A stretch of 64,000 bases of DNA from Plantactinospora sp. KBS50 (GCF_002285795.1 NZ_CP022961.1:434001-498000); one strand, 5' to 3'; counted from the first letter of the stretch, positions 30,924-39,709 are shown. Numbers and translations are program-made. Notes: generated by a model not told the origin, from the sequence alone.

Positions 30924-32000
30924 ATGGTTGAAGACGTGGTGAGACCGGGGGAGCAACGCGCAGCCGGGGCCGGCGGGCAGCCGGCGGGGCCGGCCGCGCC
31001 GTTCGAGGGGGTCGGCATCGACCTCGTCGATCCGGCGGTCGAAGCCTCGCTGCGTTCGATGCTGGCGGCCGTGGAGGAACGGCTCCGCAACACCGTGCTC
31101 AGCGCGGATCCGATGGTGACCGAGGCGGCTCGGCACCTGGTCGAGGCGGGCGGCAAGCGGTTCCGGCCGATGCTTGTCGGGTTGAGCGCCCAGTTCGGCG
31201 TGCCGGACCGGCCCGAGGTGGTCACCGCCGCCGCTGTGATGGAGCTCACCCACCTGGCCACGCTCTACCACGACGACGTGATGGACGAGGCGCCGGTGCG
31301 CCGCGGCGCCCAGAGCGCGAACTCCCGGTGGACGAACTCGGTGGCGATCCTGGTGGGCGACTACCTGTTCGCCCGGGCCGCCGACCTCTCCGCCGAGTTG
31401 GGGCCGGAGGCGGTCCGGTTGCAGGCCCGCACCTTCGCCCGGCTCGTGCACGGGCAGATCGCCGAGACCGTCGGCCCGCGGGACGGCGAGGACCGGGTGG
31501 CCCACTACCTCGGGGTGATCAGCGAGAAGACCGGCTCGTTGATCGCCACGTCCGCGCGCTTCGGCGGGCTGTACGGCGGCGCCGACCGGCACCTCGTGGA
31601 GGCGCTGGGCGGGTACGGCGAGACGATCGGGATGGCCTTCCAGCTCTCGGATGACCTGCTGGACATCGCCTCCGAGTCGATGCAGTCGGGCAAGACGCCC
31701 GGTACCGATCTGCGGGAGGGCGTGCCCACCCTGCCGGTCCTCTACGCGCTCGCCTCGGAGGACCGGGACGCCGCCTCGGTGCGGCTGCGCGAGATCCTGG
31801 CGGCCGGCCCGGTGACCGACGACGCGCTGCACGCCGAGGCCCTGATGCTGCTGCGCGAGTCGCCGGCGCTGAAGCGGGCCAGGGAGACGGTCCGCAGCTA
31901 CGCCGAGGACGCCCGGGAGCGTCTCGAACCGCTGCCCGCGGGTGGGCCGCGGCGGGCCCTGGAGTCGCTCTGCGACTTCATCGCCGACCGCACCGGCTGA
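30924..32000 (+). CDS. Long-chain polyprenyl diphosphate synthase
   Basis: A 358-residue trans-isoprenyl diphosphate synthase. The first Asp-rich motif is HDDVMDE (D117, D118, D121) and the second is QLSDDLLDIASE; both bind Mg2+ and the diphosphates. GGKRFRPMLVGLSAQFG and TGSLIATSARFGG fit the heptaprenyl/octaprenyl (GrcC/HepT-like) group. Next to nuo and among menaquinone genes, it probably makes the side chain of menaquinone. ATG 30924 is chosen; a Gly/Pro-rich leader of about 25 residues precedes the family start. The nuo terminator hairpin separates it from nuoN. Confidence 0.9.
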   Translation: MVEDVVRPGEQRAAGAGGQPAGPAAPFEGVGIDLVDPAVEASLRSMLAAVEERLRNTVLSADPMVTEAARHLVEAGGKRFRPMLVGLSAQFGVPDRPEVVTAAAVMELTHLATLYHDDVMDEAPVRRGAQSANSRWTNSVAILVGDYLFARAADLSAELGPEAVRLQARTFARLVHGQIAETVGPRDGEDRVAHYLGVISEKTGSLIATSARFGGLYGGADRHLVEALGGYGETIGMAFQLSDDLLDIASESMQSGKTPGTDLREGVPTLPVLYALASEDRDAASVRLREILAAGPVTDDALHAEALMLLRESPALKRARETVRSYAEDARERLEPLPAGGPRRALESLCDFIADRTG

Positions 32001-32137
32001 CCCCCGCCGACCGGCCGCTGAGCCGGCCACCGCGCCGCTGGGCGCCCCGCCGGCCACCTTCTTCGCCCGTCGTCCTCCTTACCCCGTGCCGTCCACCGTG
32101 GGTCGCGCCGCTGGGCGCCGGGCCGACCACCGGCCGG

Positions 32138-33370
32138 CTACCGGGCGTGTGCCACCCTCGGCCGGGCCGCAGCGGCCTGTGCCGCCCGGACGCGCAGCAG
32201 GAGACGCCGGCCGGACAGCATGAGCCCGGCCGCCACCAGCATGCTCACCGCCGCCACCGCCCACATGGTCGGGTAGCCCAGGTGGCCGGCGACCGCACCC
32301 AGTCCGAGCGGGCCGACGCAGCCGCCCGCGTACACCCCGGTCTGGGTGATCGAGGTGGCCGCGGCCGGCGCCTGCGGATGGAGCCGGACCACCGCGAAGT
32401 TGAGCAGGCCGGGCCAGGCCCAGCCGAGGCCGAAGCCGAGTGTGATTCCGGCCACCATGGACGGGACGCCGGCCACCGCCAGCAGCCCGAGTCCCGCCGC
32501 GCCGACCACCAGCATGCCGGCGATCACGGCGACGTGCCCCGAGGCGCGGCGGTCGGCCAGCCAGCCGGAGCCGACCCGGGCCAGGACGCAGACGGCGCTG
32601 CCGAAGGTGAGGGTGAGGCCGGCCAGGCCGGGCGAGAGGCCCCGGTCGGCGGCCGAGTCCACCACGAAGGTGCCCAGCGCGTTGGCCGCGCCCGAGGCCA
32701 GGGCGCCGGCCAGGCCGAGCACCGCGAGCGCCACGGTGGCCCGGCCGCCGCTGCGCTCGGCCCTGGCGATCCGGCCGCGCCCGTCCGGCGGCACGGCGGG
32801 CAGCGCGGTCAGCGCCGCGACGGCGGCCACCACGAAGGCCCAGCGCCAGCCGACGGTGAGCGCCACCGTGGGCACCGCGGCGCCGGCGAGCAGGGTGGAG
32901 ATGGGGATGGCGGCCTGCTTCACCCCGAACGACAGCCCCTGCCGGCCGGCCGGCACGTGCCGGGCCAGCGACATGTTGCTGGCGAGCTGGCCCAGCGCGT
33001 TGGCGCCGGCGCTGATCGCCAGCAGCAGCACCAGCAGCGCGTACGACCGGGCCAGCAGCCCGATCGCGAGCAGGGCGCCGGCCGCGAGCAGGATGCCGGA
33101 CCGGGCCACCACGGCCGGGCCGTACCGCTCCACGAGCGTGCCGGACGGCACCGAGGCCAGCGCGCTGACGCCGAAGTAGACCGAAACGGCCAGTCCCAGG
33201 CCGGCGGGGGAGAACCGCAGCTCGTGGCCCATCTGCACGGCGAGCCCGCCGACCAGGAAGACCGGTACGACGCAGGCGACCGTGGTGGCGACGGCGCCGG
33301 CGGCCACCCGGACGGGCTGGACGGGCCGGCCGGACGCGCTGCGGGGGGAGCGGCGGTCGGCGGTGGTCAT
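32138..33370 (-). CDS. MFS transporter (CynX/NimT-like)
   Basis: A 410-residue permease with about 12 transmembrane helices and the two-fold MFS layout. The loop motif between helices 2 and 3 (SGTLVERYGPAVVARSG) and its copy in the second half (GSGWLADRRASGHV) match the MFS signature. The substrate is not evident. ATG 33370 is the first good start; the open frame upstream is Arg-rich non-coding. It is divergent from an IclR regulator, which suggests that regulator controls it. Confidence 0.8.
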   Translation of the reverse strand: MTTADRRSPRSASGRPVQPVRVAAGAVATTVACVVPVFLVGGLAVQMGHELRFSPAGLGLAVSVYFGVSALASVPSGTLVERYGPAVVARSGILLAAGALLAIGLLARSYALLVLLLAISAGANALGQLASNMSLARHVPAGRQGLSFGVKQAAIPISTLLAGAAVPTVALTVGWRWAFVVAAVAALTALPAVPPDGRGRIARAERSGGRATVALAVLGLAGALASGAANALGTFVVDSAADRGLSPGLAGLTLTFGSAVCVLARVGSGWLADRRASGHVAVIAGMLVVGAAGLGLLAVAGVPSMVAGITLGFGLGWAWPGLLNFAVVRLHPQAPAAATSITQTGVYAGGCVGPLGLGAVAGHLGYPTMWAVAAVSMLVAAGLMLSGRRLLLRVRAAQAAAARPRVAHAR

Positions 33371-33461
33371 CGTGATCGACTCTACGCTTTCTCGCTCTGA
33401 TGAACCCTTCGTATCTGTCGCGGTACTGACCGTCGCGATAAGATCTGGCATCCTCGATCCC

Positions 33462-33488
33462 ATCCGGGCATTTCGCAGACGCCCGGAT
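33462..33488. promoter_or_regulatory. Inverted repeat ATCCGGGC-N11-GCCCGGAT, candidate IclR operator
   Basis: Perfect 8-bp arms sit in the divergent gap, 38 bases before the IclR start. IclR proteins commonly bind palindromes in such gaps and control both their own gene and the neighbour. Confidence 0.4.
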
Positions 33489-33525
33489 TTACATATGGTG
33501 TAAGTACCCGTCGGCGGAGGTGGTT

Positions 33526-34308
33526 GTGCGCGACCCCTTGGCAGAACCTTCGGACCTGATCCGCAGCGTGTCGCGGGCGCTGCGGGTGCTGGAGGCGGTT
33601 GGCCGGGCCCCCAAAGGGCTGACCGTGAAACAGATCGCGCGGCGGTGCGAGCTGACCGTGGCCACCACCTATCACCTGGTCCGCACACTCGCGTACGAGG
33701 GGTACGTCATCCGGCGCGAGGATGGTACGTACATCGTCGGGCTTGAGGTGGCGGACCGGTACCGCGAACTGGTGACCGCGTTCCGCGGGCCGCCGCCGGT
33801 CGGCGAGGCGCTGCGCCGGGCCGCCGTGGAGACCGGCTACAGCCATTTTCTCGGCCGGTTCGTGGGCGGCCAGGTGGCGATCAGCGCGGTCGCCGAGGGG
33901 CCGCGCTCGCCGTACCTGGAGGACCTGGTGCCCGGGTTCGACGAGGGCGCCCACGCGACCGCGCTCGGCAAGGCGCTGCTGGCCACCCTCACACCCGAAC
34001 AGCGACTCCGCTACCTGCGGGAGTTCGGCATGCGCCCGTTCACCCCGGCCACCCTCACCGGCGCCGAGGCGTTCGAGGCGGACATCGCGGCCGGCGACCG
34101 CCGGGGGATGCAGGTGGAGATGGGCCAGTTCCGGCAGGGCGTCGCCTGCGCCGCGGTACTGGTCACCCCGGAGAAGGAGATGGAACGCCGGGTGGTGCTC
34201 GCCTGCGCGCTGCCGGCCGCCGAGATGATGACCTCGGCGCGCATCGTCCGGGCGAAGCTGATCGCGGTGGCCCGCTCGGTCGCCGACGGGCTGGCCACCG
34301 AGGCGTGA
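33526..34308 (+). CDS. IclR family transcriptional regulator
   Basis: A 260-residue regulator with an N-terminal winged helix (SVSRALRVLEAVGRAPKGLT, then VKQIARRCELTVATTYHLVR) and a C-terminal IclR effector domain (SHFLGRFVGGQVAISAVAEG, then GFDEGAHATALGKALLATL). The effector is unknown. GTG 33526 is chosen over 33520 because GGCGGAGG ends at 33520, five bases upstream. It is divergent from the MFS gene and 100 bases before the sigma-factor gene. Confidence 0.88.
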   Translation: MRDPLAEPSDLIRSVSRALRVLEAVGRAPKGLTVKQIARRCELTVATTYHLVRTLAYEGYVIRREDGTYIVGLEVADRYRELVTAFRGPPPVGEALRRAAVETGYSHFLGRFVGGQVAISAVAEGPRSPYLEDLVPGFDEGAHATALGKALLATLTPEQRLRYLREFGMRPFTPATLTGAEAFEADIAAGDRRGMQVEMGQFRQGVACAAVLVTPEKEMERRVVLACALPAAEMMTSARIVRAKLIAVARSVADGLATEA

Positions 34309-34343
34309 CCGGCCGCGATCCCGCCGGGCGACCGGCCCCGGGC

Positions 34344-34370
34344 TGAACCTTTCCGCTGCTGACCGCGTAC
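34344..34370 (+). promoter_or_regulatory. ECF-type promoter (TGAACC - 16 - CGTAC)
   Basis: TGAACC at 34344-34349 and CGTAC at 34366-34370 have the -35/-10 form and spacing recognised by many ECF sigma factors. It lies just upstream of an ECF sigma gene, so auto-regulation is likely. Confidence 0.6.
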
Positions 34371-34407
34371 GAGAGAACGGATACGGGGCGCGGTACGAGC
34401 GGAGGGA

Positions 34408-34932
34408 GTGCCGGTCATCAGCGATCTCGACGCCCAACTGCTGCGGGCGCTGCACGACGAACACGCCGACGCGCTCTTCGCGCACGCGCTGCGGCTGGTG
34501 GGCGGCGACCGGCAGCGGGCCGAGGACCTGGTCCAGGAGACCCTGCTGCGCGCCTGGCGGCACCCCGAGGCGCTCGACCCCGGCCGCGGGTCGGTCCGGG
34601 CGTGGCTGTTCACGACCGCACGCAACCTCGCCATCGACGCCTGGCGGCGGCGCAGCTCCCGGGTCGGCGAGGTGGTCACGGACAACCTGCCGGAACCGCC
34701 GCAGGGCCCGGACGAGGCGGACCGGGCGGTCGAGGCGTGGACCGTGGCCGAGGCGCTGGGCCGGCTCAGCCCGACCCACCGGGAGGTCCTGGTCGAGTGC
34801 TTCTACCTGGGCCGGTCCGTCGCCGAGGCCGCCGCCCGGCTCGGCGTGCCGCCCGGCACGGTCAAGTCGCGTACCCACTACGCGTTGCGTTCGCTGCGGC
34901 TGGTGCTGGCGGAGATGGGGGTGACCCGGTGA
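34408..34932 (+). CDS. ECF RNA polymerase sigma factor
   Basis: A 174-residue group 4 sigma factor. Region 2 contains DLVQETLLRAWRHPEAL and SVRAWLFTTARNLAIDAWRR. Region 4 contains RLSPTHREVLVECFYLGRSV and GVPPGTVKSRTHYALRSLR, the promoter-reading helix-turn-helix. GTG 34408 follows GGAGGGA very closely (about 2 bases), unusually tight. The TGA overlaps the GTG of the zinc anti-sigma factor, giving the standard sigma/anti-sigma pair. The SigK/SigL/SigE-like subgroup cannot be fixed by eye. Confidence 0.9.
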   Translation: MPVISDLDAQLLRALHDEHADALFAHALRLVGGDRQRAEDLVQETLLRAWRHPEALDPGRGSVRAWLFTTARNLAIDAWRRRSSRVGEVVTDNLPEPPQGPDEADRAVEAWTVAEALGRLSPTHREVLVECFYLGRSVAEAAARLGVPPGTVKSRTHYALRSLRLVLAEMGVTR

Positions 34933-35627
34933 CGAGCTGCGAGTTCATCTACGACGACGGCGCGTACGTGCTGGGTGCCCTCGCCCCGGCGGAGCGGGCC
35001 GCGTACGAGCGGCACCTCGCCGGCTGTGCCGAGTGCCGCGAGGCGGTGGCGGAGATCGCCGTGCTGCCCGGCCTGCTCGGCCGGCTCGACCCGGCCGGCC
35101 TGGAGAGCATCGCCGGGCCGCCGGAGCCGCAGTCGCGGCTGCCCGGCCTGATCGCGGCGGCCCGCGCGGACCGGCGCCGCAGCCGCCGCCGGACCCGGAT
35201 GCGGTACGCCGGTGCGGTGCTCGCCGCCGCCGGGCTGGCCCTCGTGTTCGGGCTGGGCGTCACCCGGCTGGCCGGGGACGCCGCGCGGCCGGCGCCGAGC
35301 GCCTCGACCGTGCCGCTGGCGGCGATGCGGCCGGTACGCGGGGCCGGGCCGGTGACCGCCGAGGTGGCCGTCACCAGCACCGCCTGGGGAAGCCGGGTGA
35401 CGATGCACTGCCGCTACCCGGCGACCGGCGACTACCCGGAGACGCGTACCTTCCGGCTGGTCGCGATCGGCGCGGACGGCGCCCGGGAGCAGGTGAGTTC
35501 GTGGCTGGCGGCGCCCGGCGACGACGTCACGCTCACCGGCGCCACCCGGCTGTCCGGCCCGGAGCTGACCCGGCTGGAACTCCAGCGGCAGGACGGCACC
35601 CCGCTGCTCGGCTACGACGTCCGTTGA
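34929..35627 (+). CDS. Zinc-type anti-sigma factor, membrane-anchored
   Basis: A 232-residue protein with the ZAS motif H29-x3-C33-x2-C36 (RHLAGCAEC), one transmembrane helix (about residues 93-112) and an extracytoplasmic domain that probably senses the signal. Its gene overlaps the sigma gene, so it is the likely partner holding that sigma factor inactive. The outer domain (YPETRTFRLVAIGADGARE and on) looks like a beta-sandwich of the anti-sigma-K type. The signal is unknown. Confidence 0.85.
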   Translation: MTSCEFIYDDGAYVLGALAPAERAAYERHLAGCAECREAVAEIAVLPGLLGRLDPAGLESIAGPPEPQSRLPGLIAAARADRRRSRRRTRMRYAGAVLAAAGLALVFGLGVTRLAGDAARPAPSASTVPLAAMRPVRGAGPVTAEVAVTSTAWGSRVTMHCRYPATGDYPETRTFRLVAIGADGAREQVSSWLAAPGDDVTLTGATRLSGPELTRLELQRQDGTPLLGYDVR

Positions 35628-35646
35628 CCGGCCCGCAGCGGGTCGG

Positions 35647-36579
35647 TCAGGGCGTCGCGGCGGCGGCCTCCGGGGCGGTCCCGGCGAGCGGGACGATCCG
35701 GGACCGCCGGCGCGCGGTCCGCAGGCCGTCCACGGTGAAGACGATCAGGGCCAGCCAGACCAGGGCGAAGCCGACCAGCCGGGCCGGTGGCATCGGCTCG
35801 TGGAAGACCAGGATGCCGCAGCCGAGCTGGAGGACCGGGGTGAGGTACTGCAACATGCCCAGCCCGGTCAGCGGCAGCCGGTTGGCCGCGCCGGCGAACA
35901 TCAGCAACGGTACGGCGGTCGCCGCCCCGGCCAGTACGAGCAGCCCGCTGTGCGGCAGCGGACCGTGCCCGAACGTGCCGGTGCCGCGCCACTGCAACCA
36001 GCCGAGGTACGCCAGCGCCGGCAGCGCGAGCATGGCGGACTCGGCGAACAGTCCCTCCGCGGCGGGCAGCGCGAGCCGCTTCTTGACCAGCCCGTACCCG
36101 GAGAAGGTGAACGCCAGGGTGAGGGCGAGGTACGGCAGCCGGCCGTAGTCCACGGTCAGCACGGCGACGGCCAGCGCGCCCAGCCCGAGCGCGACCCACT
36201 GGGCCGGGCGCAGGCGTTCCCGGAACACGGTGACGCCGAGCAGCACCACCACGAGCGGGTTGATGAAGTAGCCGAGGGCGGTCTCGACGACCCGGTCGGA
36301 GTTCACGCCGTAGATGTAGGTGCCCCAGTTGACCGCGATGAGGGTGGCGGCCACCGCGATGCCGGCCACCGCCCGGGGCCGCGCGAACAGCCGGCGCAGG
36401 AAGCCCCAGTTGCGCAGCGCGGCCAGCACCAGGGCCACGAAGACGACCGACCAGACCACGCGGTGCGCCAGGATCTCCACCGGGCCGGACGGCCGGAGCA
36501 GCTTGATGTACAGCGGGTAGAACCCCCACAGCGCGTACGCGGCGAAGCCGTACAGGTACCCGCGCCCCAACTCGGTCAT
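35647..36579 (-). CDS. RarD-like EamA family permease
   Basis: A 310-residue protein with ten transmembrane helices in two EamA repeats. The RarD subgroup features are visible: GFAAYALWGFYPLYIKLL, then EILAHRVVWSVVF, NWGTYIYGVNSDRVVETALG, YFINPLVVVLLG and NRLPLTGLGMLQYLTPVLQL. Members export small metabolites or drugs, but the substrate is usually unknown. ATG 36579 starts the family domain. The gene ends 20 bases from the convergent anti-sigma gene. Confidence 0.88.
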   Translation of the reverse strand: MTELGRGYLYGFAAYALWGFYPLYIKLLRPSGPVEILAHRVVWSVVFVALVLAALRNWGFLRRLFARPRAVAGIAVAATLIAVNWGTYIYGVNSDRVVETALGYFINPLVVVLLGVTVFRERLRPAQWVALGLGALAVAVLTVDYGRLPYLALTLAFTFSGYGLVKKRLALPAAEGLFAESAMLALPALAYLGWLQWRGTGTFGHGPLPHSGLLVLAGAATAVPLLMFAGAANRLPLTGLGMLQYLTPVLQLGCGILVFHEPMPPARLVGFALVWLALIVFTVDGLRTARRRSRIVPLAGTAPEAAAATP

Positions 36580-36691
36580 GACGACCACCGTAAGGGGCCA
36601 GATTCGGTTCGTTCCTTGCTTGTGGTGGGGGTCACGGCCGGCGGCCGGCAACCGACTCCCGGTTGCTGGCCGCCGGCCGGGCCGATCCGCC

Positions 36692-36749
36692 GATCCGCCG
36701 ATCCGATCCGCCCGCCGACGGGCGACCCGGCGGATCGGATCGGCGGACC
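36692..36749. repeat. GATCCGCC-type inverted repeat
   Basis: Arms 36692-36712 and 36729-36749 pair at 20 of 21 positions around a 16-base loop, and more GGATCGGCG words flank them. It lies downstream of the holin-like gene and upstream of the RarD-like gene, both minus strand, so it may end transcription of the former. Confidence 0.65.
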
Positions 36750-36773
36750 GGATCGGCGGATCGGCGGCGAGGA

Positions 36774-37169
36774 TCAGTCGCGATCCATGATCAGGCCGAG
36801 CACCCAGGTGACCACGCCGACGAAGAGCGCGCCCAGCACGCCCGCCGGCCAGAAGCCCTCGACGTGGAACGGCAGGTCGAGCTGGCCGGCGATCCAACTG
36901 GTCAGCAGGAACAGCAGCCCGTTGACCACCAGCGCGATGAGGCCCAGGGTGAGCAGGTAGAGGCCGCAGCCCACGGTCTTGATGATGGGGTGCAGTACGC
37001 CGTTCACCACCCCGAAAATGATCGCGACCAACAGCAACGTGGTCACCTTGTCCACATTGGAGTCGGTAGTCAGGTCGATTCCCGGAATCACCAACGTGGC
37101 CAGCCAGAAGGCGATCGCGGTGGTCACCAGGCGGACCAGAATTCCCTTCAGAAAACCCATGCCCGGCAT
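36774..37169 (-). CDS. Phage-holin-superfamily IV (four-helix) membrane protein
   Basis: A 131-residue protein of four transmembrane helices with the mycobacterial 4-TMS holin-like fold: FLKGILVRLVTTAIAFWLAT, then TLLLVAIIFGVVNGVLHPI, LLTLGLIALVVNGLLFLLTS and GALFVGVVTWVLGLIMDRD. Despite the family name, such proteins are widespread chromosomal genes and no phage gene is near. Function is unknown. ATG 37169 is used; the second Met at 37157 is possible. Confidence 0.8.
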   Translation of the reverse strand: MPGMGFLKGILVRLVTTAIAFWLATLVIPGIDLTTDSNVDKVTTLLLVAIIFGVVNGVLHPIIKTVGCGLYLLTLGLIALVVNGLLFLLTSWIAGQLDLPFHVEGFWPAGVLGALFVGVVTWVLGLIMDRD

Positions 37170-37325
37170 GGTGCCATGCAGCCCCCCAGGTCAGAAGGTC
37201 CCAACGGGCCCAACCGGCGGACCTGCCCGGATGTGCGTCCACGCGGCTGCCATCCGTGTGCGGCCGGTCGCCCACCGTCGACCGTTGCGGCCTATCGTAT
37301 TGGCCGGAGTCGTTGGGAGGGTGCG

Positions 37326-38708
37326 ATGCCGGCACGGCAGGACCAACTGCACTCGTACCAGTTCGTGGTCCAGCGGATGGTGGCGGCGCTGGTGGTCCGG
37401 GAGACCGACCCCGCGCGCTCGCCGTTCCGCCGGTCGGCCTCGGCGGCCCTGGCCGGCCTGCTGGTCGCGGGGATCGGCCTCGGCGTCGCCGCGCTCTACG
37501 GCGTCGCGACCGGCGGCGCCGACCAGTACCGGGACGGCACCGCGGTGATCGTGGAGCGGGAGACCGGCGCGCGGTACGTCTACCGCGGCGAGCGGCTGCA
37601 CCCGGTGCTCAACTACGCCTCGGCGCTGCTCATCGTCGGGTCCGCCGAACCGCGTACCGTCCTGGTCTCCCGGCGGTCCATCCGGGACGTGCCGCGCGGT
37701 ACCCCGCTCGGGCTGGCCGGCGCCCCCGACTCGCTGCCCGGAGCCGACCGCCTCACCGGCCAGGGCTGGGCGGTCTGCTCGGCCGCCGCGGACGCGACAG
37801 GCGCGGCGCCGGCCTCGGTGGTGCGGGTGGGCCGGCCGCCGCTCGGCCGGCCGCTGGGCGACGCCGGTGTGCTCGCCCGGCATCCGGACGGCAGCCTGCA
37901 CCTGTTGTGGCACGGTCGCCACCACCTGATCCGCGACCCGGACCTGGTGCTGGCGGCGTTCGCCTGGAGCAGCCGGCGCGCCGTGCCGGTGGCACCGGCC
38001 CTGCTGGCCGCGCTGCCGCCCGGGGCGGACCTGGCGCCGGTGCCGCTGAGCGGATCGGGACGGCCGTCCCGGGTGCCGGGTGCGGCGGTGGGCGAGGTCT
38101 TCGTGGTGCAGACCCAGGGCGGCGCCCGGCAGTACGCGGTCGCCGCGGCCGACGGGCTCGCCACGATCACCGCGTTGCAGGCGGACCTGCTGCTCACCGC
38201 GGGCGGGCAGGCCGAGCCCACCGTGCTGGCGCAGGGCCGGTTCGCCGCCGCGCCGAAGCGGCCCGACCTGGTTCCCCAGGGCGGGATGGCGCCGCCGGCC
38301 AGCGCGCCGGACCTGGTCGACACCGGTGGCGCGACGCTCTGCGGCCGGATCGAGCCGGGCTCGGCCGGGCCGCCGGAACTGCGGATCGATGCCGGCGAAC
38401 CCGGGGCGGCCGACGGCGTGGACGCCGGTCCGCACCCGGCCGGCGAGGTCCGGGCGGATCGGGTGGCGGTGCCCGCCGGCGGCGGCGCGGTGGTCCGGGC
38501 CATGCCGGCGCCCGGCGCGTCCGGGGGCGCCGTCTGCGTGGTCACGGACCTCGGCCGCCGGTACGCGGTACCCGACCCGGACGTGCTGGCCATGCTCGGC
38601 TACCGGGACGTGCGACCGGTGGAACTGCCGGCGGCCGTGCTGGCGTTGCTGCCGCCGGGTCCGGTGCTGGAGCCGCAGGCGGCCCGGTCGCCCGCTCCCG
38701 GTCCCTGA
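37326..38708 (+). CDS. eccB: Type VII secretion membrane protein EccB
   Basis: A 460-residue EccB. The cytoplasmic N-terminus (RQDQLHSYQFVVQRMVAALV) and the single transmembrane helix at about 38-58 are typical. The large extracytoplasmic region has the EccB repeats and a conserved Cys pair (TGQGWAVC and GGAVCVVTDLG). EccB is a core part of the ESX membrane complex. ATG 37326 has the site GGAGGG. It starts a T7SS gene group with two WXG100 genes downstream. EccC, EccD and EccE are not in the window, so the locus is either partial or split. Confidence 0.9.
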   Translation: MPARQDQLHSYQFVVQRMVAALVVRETDPARSPFRRSASAALAGLLVAGIGLGVAALYGVATGGADQYRDGTAVIVERETGARYVYRGERLHPVLNYASALLIVGSAEPRTVLVSRRSIRDVPRGTPLGLAGAPDSLPGADRLTGQGWAVCSAAADATGAAPASVVRVGRPPLGRPLGDAGVLARHPDGSLHLLWHGRHHLIRDPDLVLAAFAWSSRRAVPVAPALLAALPPGADLAPVPLSGSGRPSRVPGAAVGEVFVVQTQGGARQYAVAAADGLATITALQADLLLTAGGQAEPTVLAQGRFAAAPKRPDLVPQGGMAPPASAPDLVDTGGATLCGRIEPGSAGPPELRIDAGEPGAADGVDAGPHPAGEVRADRVAVPAGGGAVVRAMPAPGASGGAVCVVTDLGRRYAVPDPDVLAMLGYRDVRPVELPAAVLALLPPGPVLEPQAARSPAPGP

Positions 38709-38715
38709 CCGGCGG

Positions 38716-38825
38716 CCGGCTCGGTCACGCTTGCCGGCTCGGTCACGCGTTGCCGGCCTGGTCACGCTTGCCGGCCTGGTCACGCTTGCCGGCCTGGTCA
38801 CGCTTGCCGGCCTGGTCACGCGTTG
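38716..38825 (+). repeat. 18/19-bp tandem repeat, six units
   Basis: Units CCGGCCTGGTCACGCTTG (18 bp) or the 19-bp form with CGCGTTG start at 38716, 38734, 38753, 38771, 38789 and 38807. The first two carry CT instead of CCT. The repeat starts seven bases after the eccB stop. Confidence 0.9.
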
Positions 38826-38912
38826 CCGGCCGCTGAGCGGTGGTCGGCCGGTCCCGTGGTCGGCAAGTCCCGTGGTCGGCCGGCGGTCGGCCGGTCCGGT
38901 TGTCCGGTCCGG

Positions 38913-38942
38913 TTGTCCACAGGGTCGGCGGCGTTGTCCACA
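38913..38942 (+). promoter_or_regulatory. Pair of DnaA-box-like words TTGTCCACA
   Basis: Two exact TTGTCCACA words (38913-38921 and 38934-38942) lie in the same orientation 21 bp apart, two helical turns. This is the preferred actinobacterial DnaA box. They precede the WXG100 pair by about 130 bases. Confidence 0.45.
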
Positions 38943-39075
38943 GGCGGCACCCGGGGGGCTACCGGCCGTACTCACGACCGGATACCGTCAGCCACGGGAA
39001 ATCGACCGATGACGTTGGGTGAGCCCGGCCGGCGGTGCCGGCGTGGGAATCCGGGCGCGGAAGCGGGGTGGGCGC

Positions 39076-39393
39076 ATGTCCCAGACACGGGCCGAGGCCG
39101 AGGTGCTGCGGCAGACCGCGGCGAGGTTCGAGCGGGCCGACGAGGCGTTGCAGGCCATGCTGAGCGGCCTGCTGACCGAGCTGGCGGGGTTGCGGCAGAG
39201 CTGGCGGGGTGCGGGCGGCCGCTCCTTCGAGCAGGTCCAGCAGCAGTGGTCGCGGGACCAGGCCGCGATCCAGCGGGCGTTGCGGGAGACCGCCGGCGCC
39301 ATCCGGACCGCCGGCCAGCAGTACGACAGCACCGACGGCGCGGTGGCCAGCCGGGTGTCCCGGGCCGGCCGCGGCATCCAGCTACCGCTGTGA
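39076..39393 (+). CDS. WXG100 family type VII secretion substrate 1
   Basis: A 105-residue helical hairpin protein. The turn motif W-R-G is in LRQSWRGAGGRSFEQVQQQW, at the usual mid-position, with two long helices around it. WXG100 proteins pair as helical bundles and are exported by ESX systems. It is 22 bases before a second WXG100 gene and downstream of eccB. ATG 39076 is chosen for length. Confidence 0.9.
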   Translation: MSQTRAEAEVLRQTAARFERADEALQAMLSGLLTELAGLRQSWRGAGGRSFEQVQQQWSRDQAAIQRALRETAGAIRTAGQQYDSTDGAVASRVSRAGRGIQLPL

Positions 39394-39415
39394 CGAGGCA
39401 GAGGAGGCGCGGCTC

Positions 39416-39709
39416 ATGCACGACGACCAGTTGATCGTCAGCTTTCCGGCGCTGCAACAGGCGAGCGCCGACATCCAGCGGGCGGTGAACACCCTGGACG
39501 CCCAACTGGCGCAGTTGGAGCGGGACGCCGCGCCGCTCGTGGCCACCTGGGAGGGGCCGGCCCAGGCGGCGTACGAGCAGCGGCAGACCCGGTGGCGCAC
39601 CGCCGCGCAGGACCTGCGGCAGATGCTGGGCGAGATCAAGGTGGCCGTGGACGAGTCGGCGGCCGACTACCTGAGCACCGAGAAGCGCAACGCCAGCCTG
39701 TTCCAGTGA
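39416..39709 (+). CDS. WXG100 family type VII secretion substrate 2
   Basis: A 97-residue WXG100 protein with W-E-G in LVATWEGPAQAAYEQRQTRW. The C-terminus YLSTEKRNASLFQ resembles the flexible export tail of EsxB-like partners, with a Tyr near the helix end (ADYLSTE). It probably forms a heterodimer with the preceding protein. ATG 39416 has GAGGAGGCGC upstream, a strong site. Confidence 0.92.
   Translation: MHDDQLIVSFPALQQASADIQRAVNTLDAQLAQLERDAAPLVATWEGPAQAAYEQRQTRWRTAAQDLRQMLGEIKVAVDESAADYLSTEKRNASLFQ

Larger units (their letters stand above)
38709..39075. other. Intergenic region with tandem repeats and two DnaA-box words
   Basis: These 367 bases hold a six-unit tandem repeat directly after eccB, GGTCGGCC/GTCCCGTGG words near 38840-38900, then two TTGTCCACA words. 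There is no supported gene. The following WXG100 gene has the ribosome site GCGGGGTGGGCGC. Confidence 0.6.

Noticed and set aside
36774-37169. Prophage remnant suggested by a holin-type protein
   Set aside because: The family is a common chromosomal membrane protein and no other phage gene is present.
38716-38825. CRISPR-like array
   Set aside because: Units of 18-19 bp are contiguous with no unique spacers and no cas gene; a plain tandem repeat.
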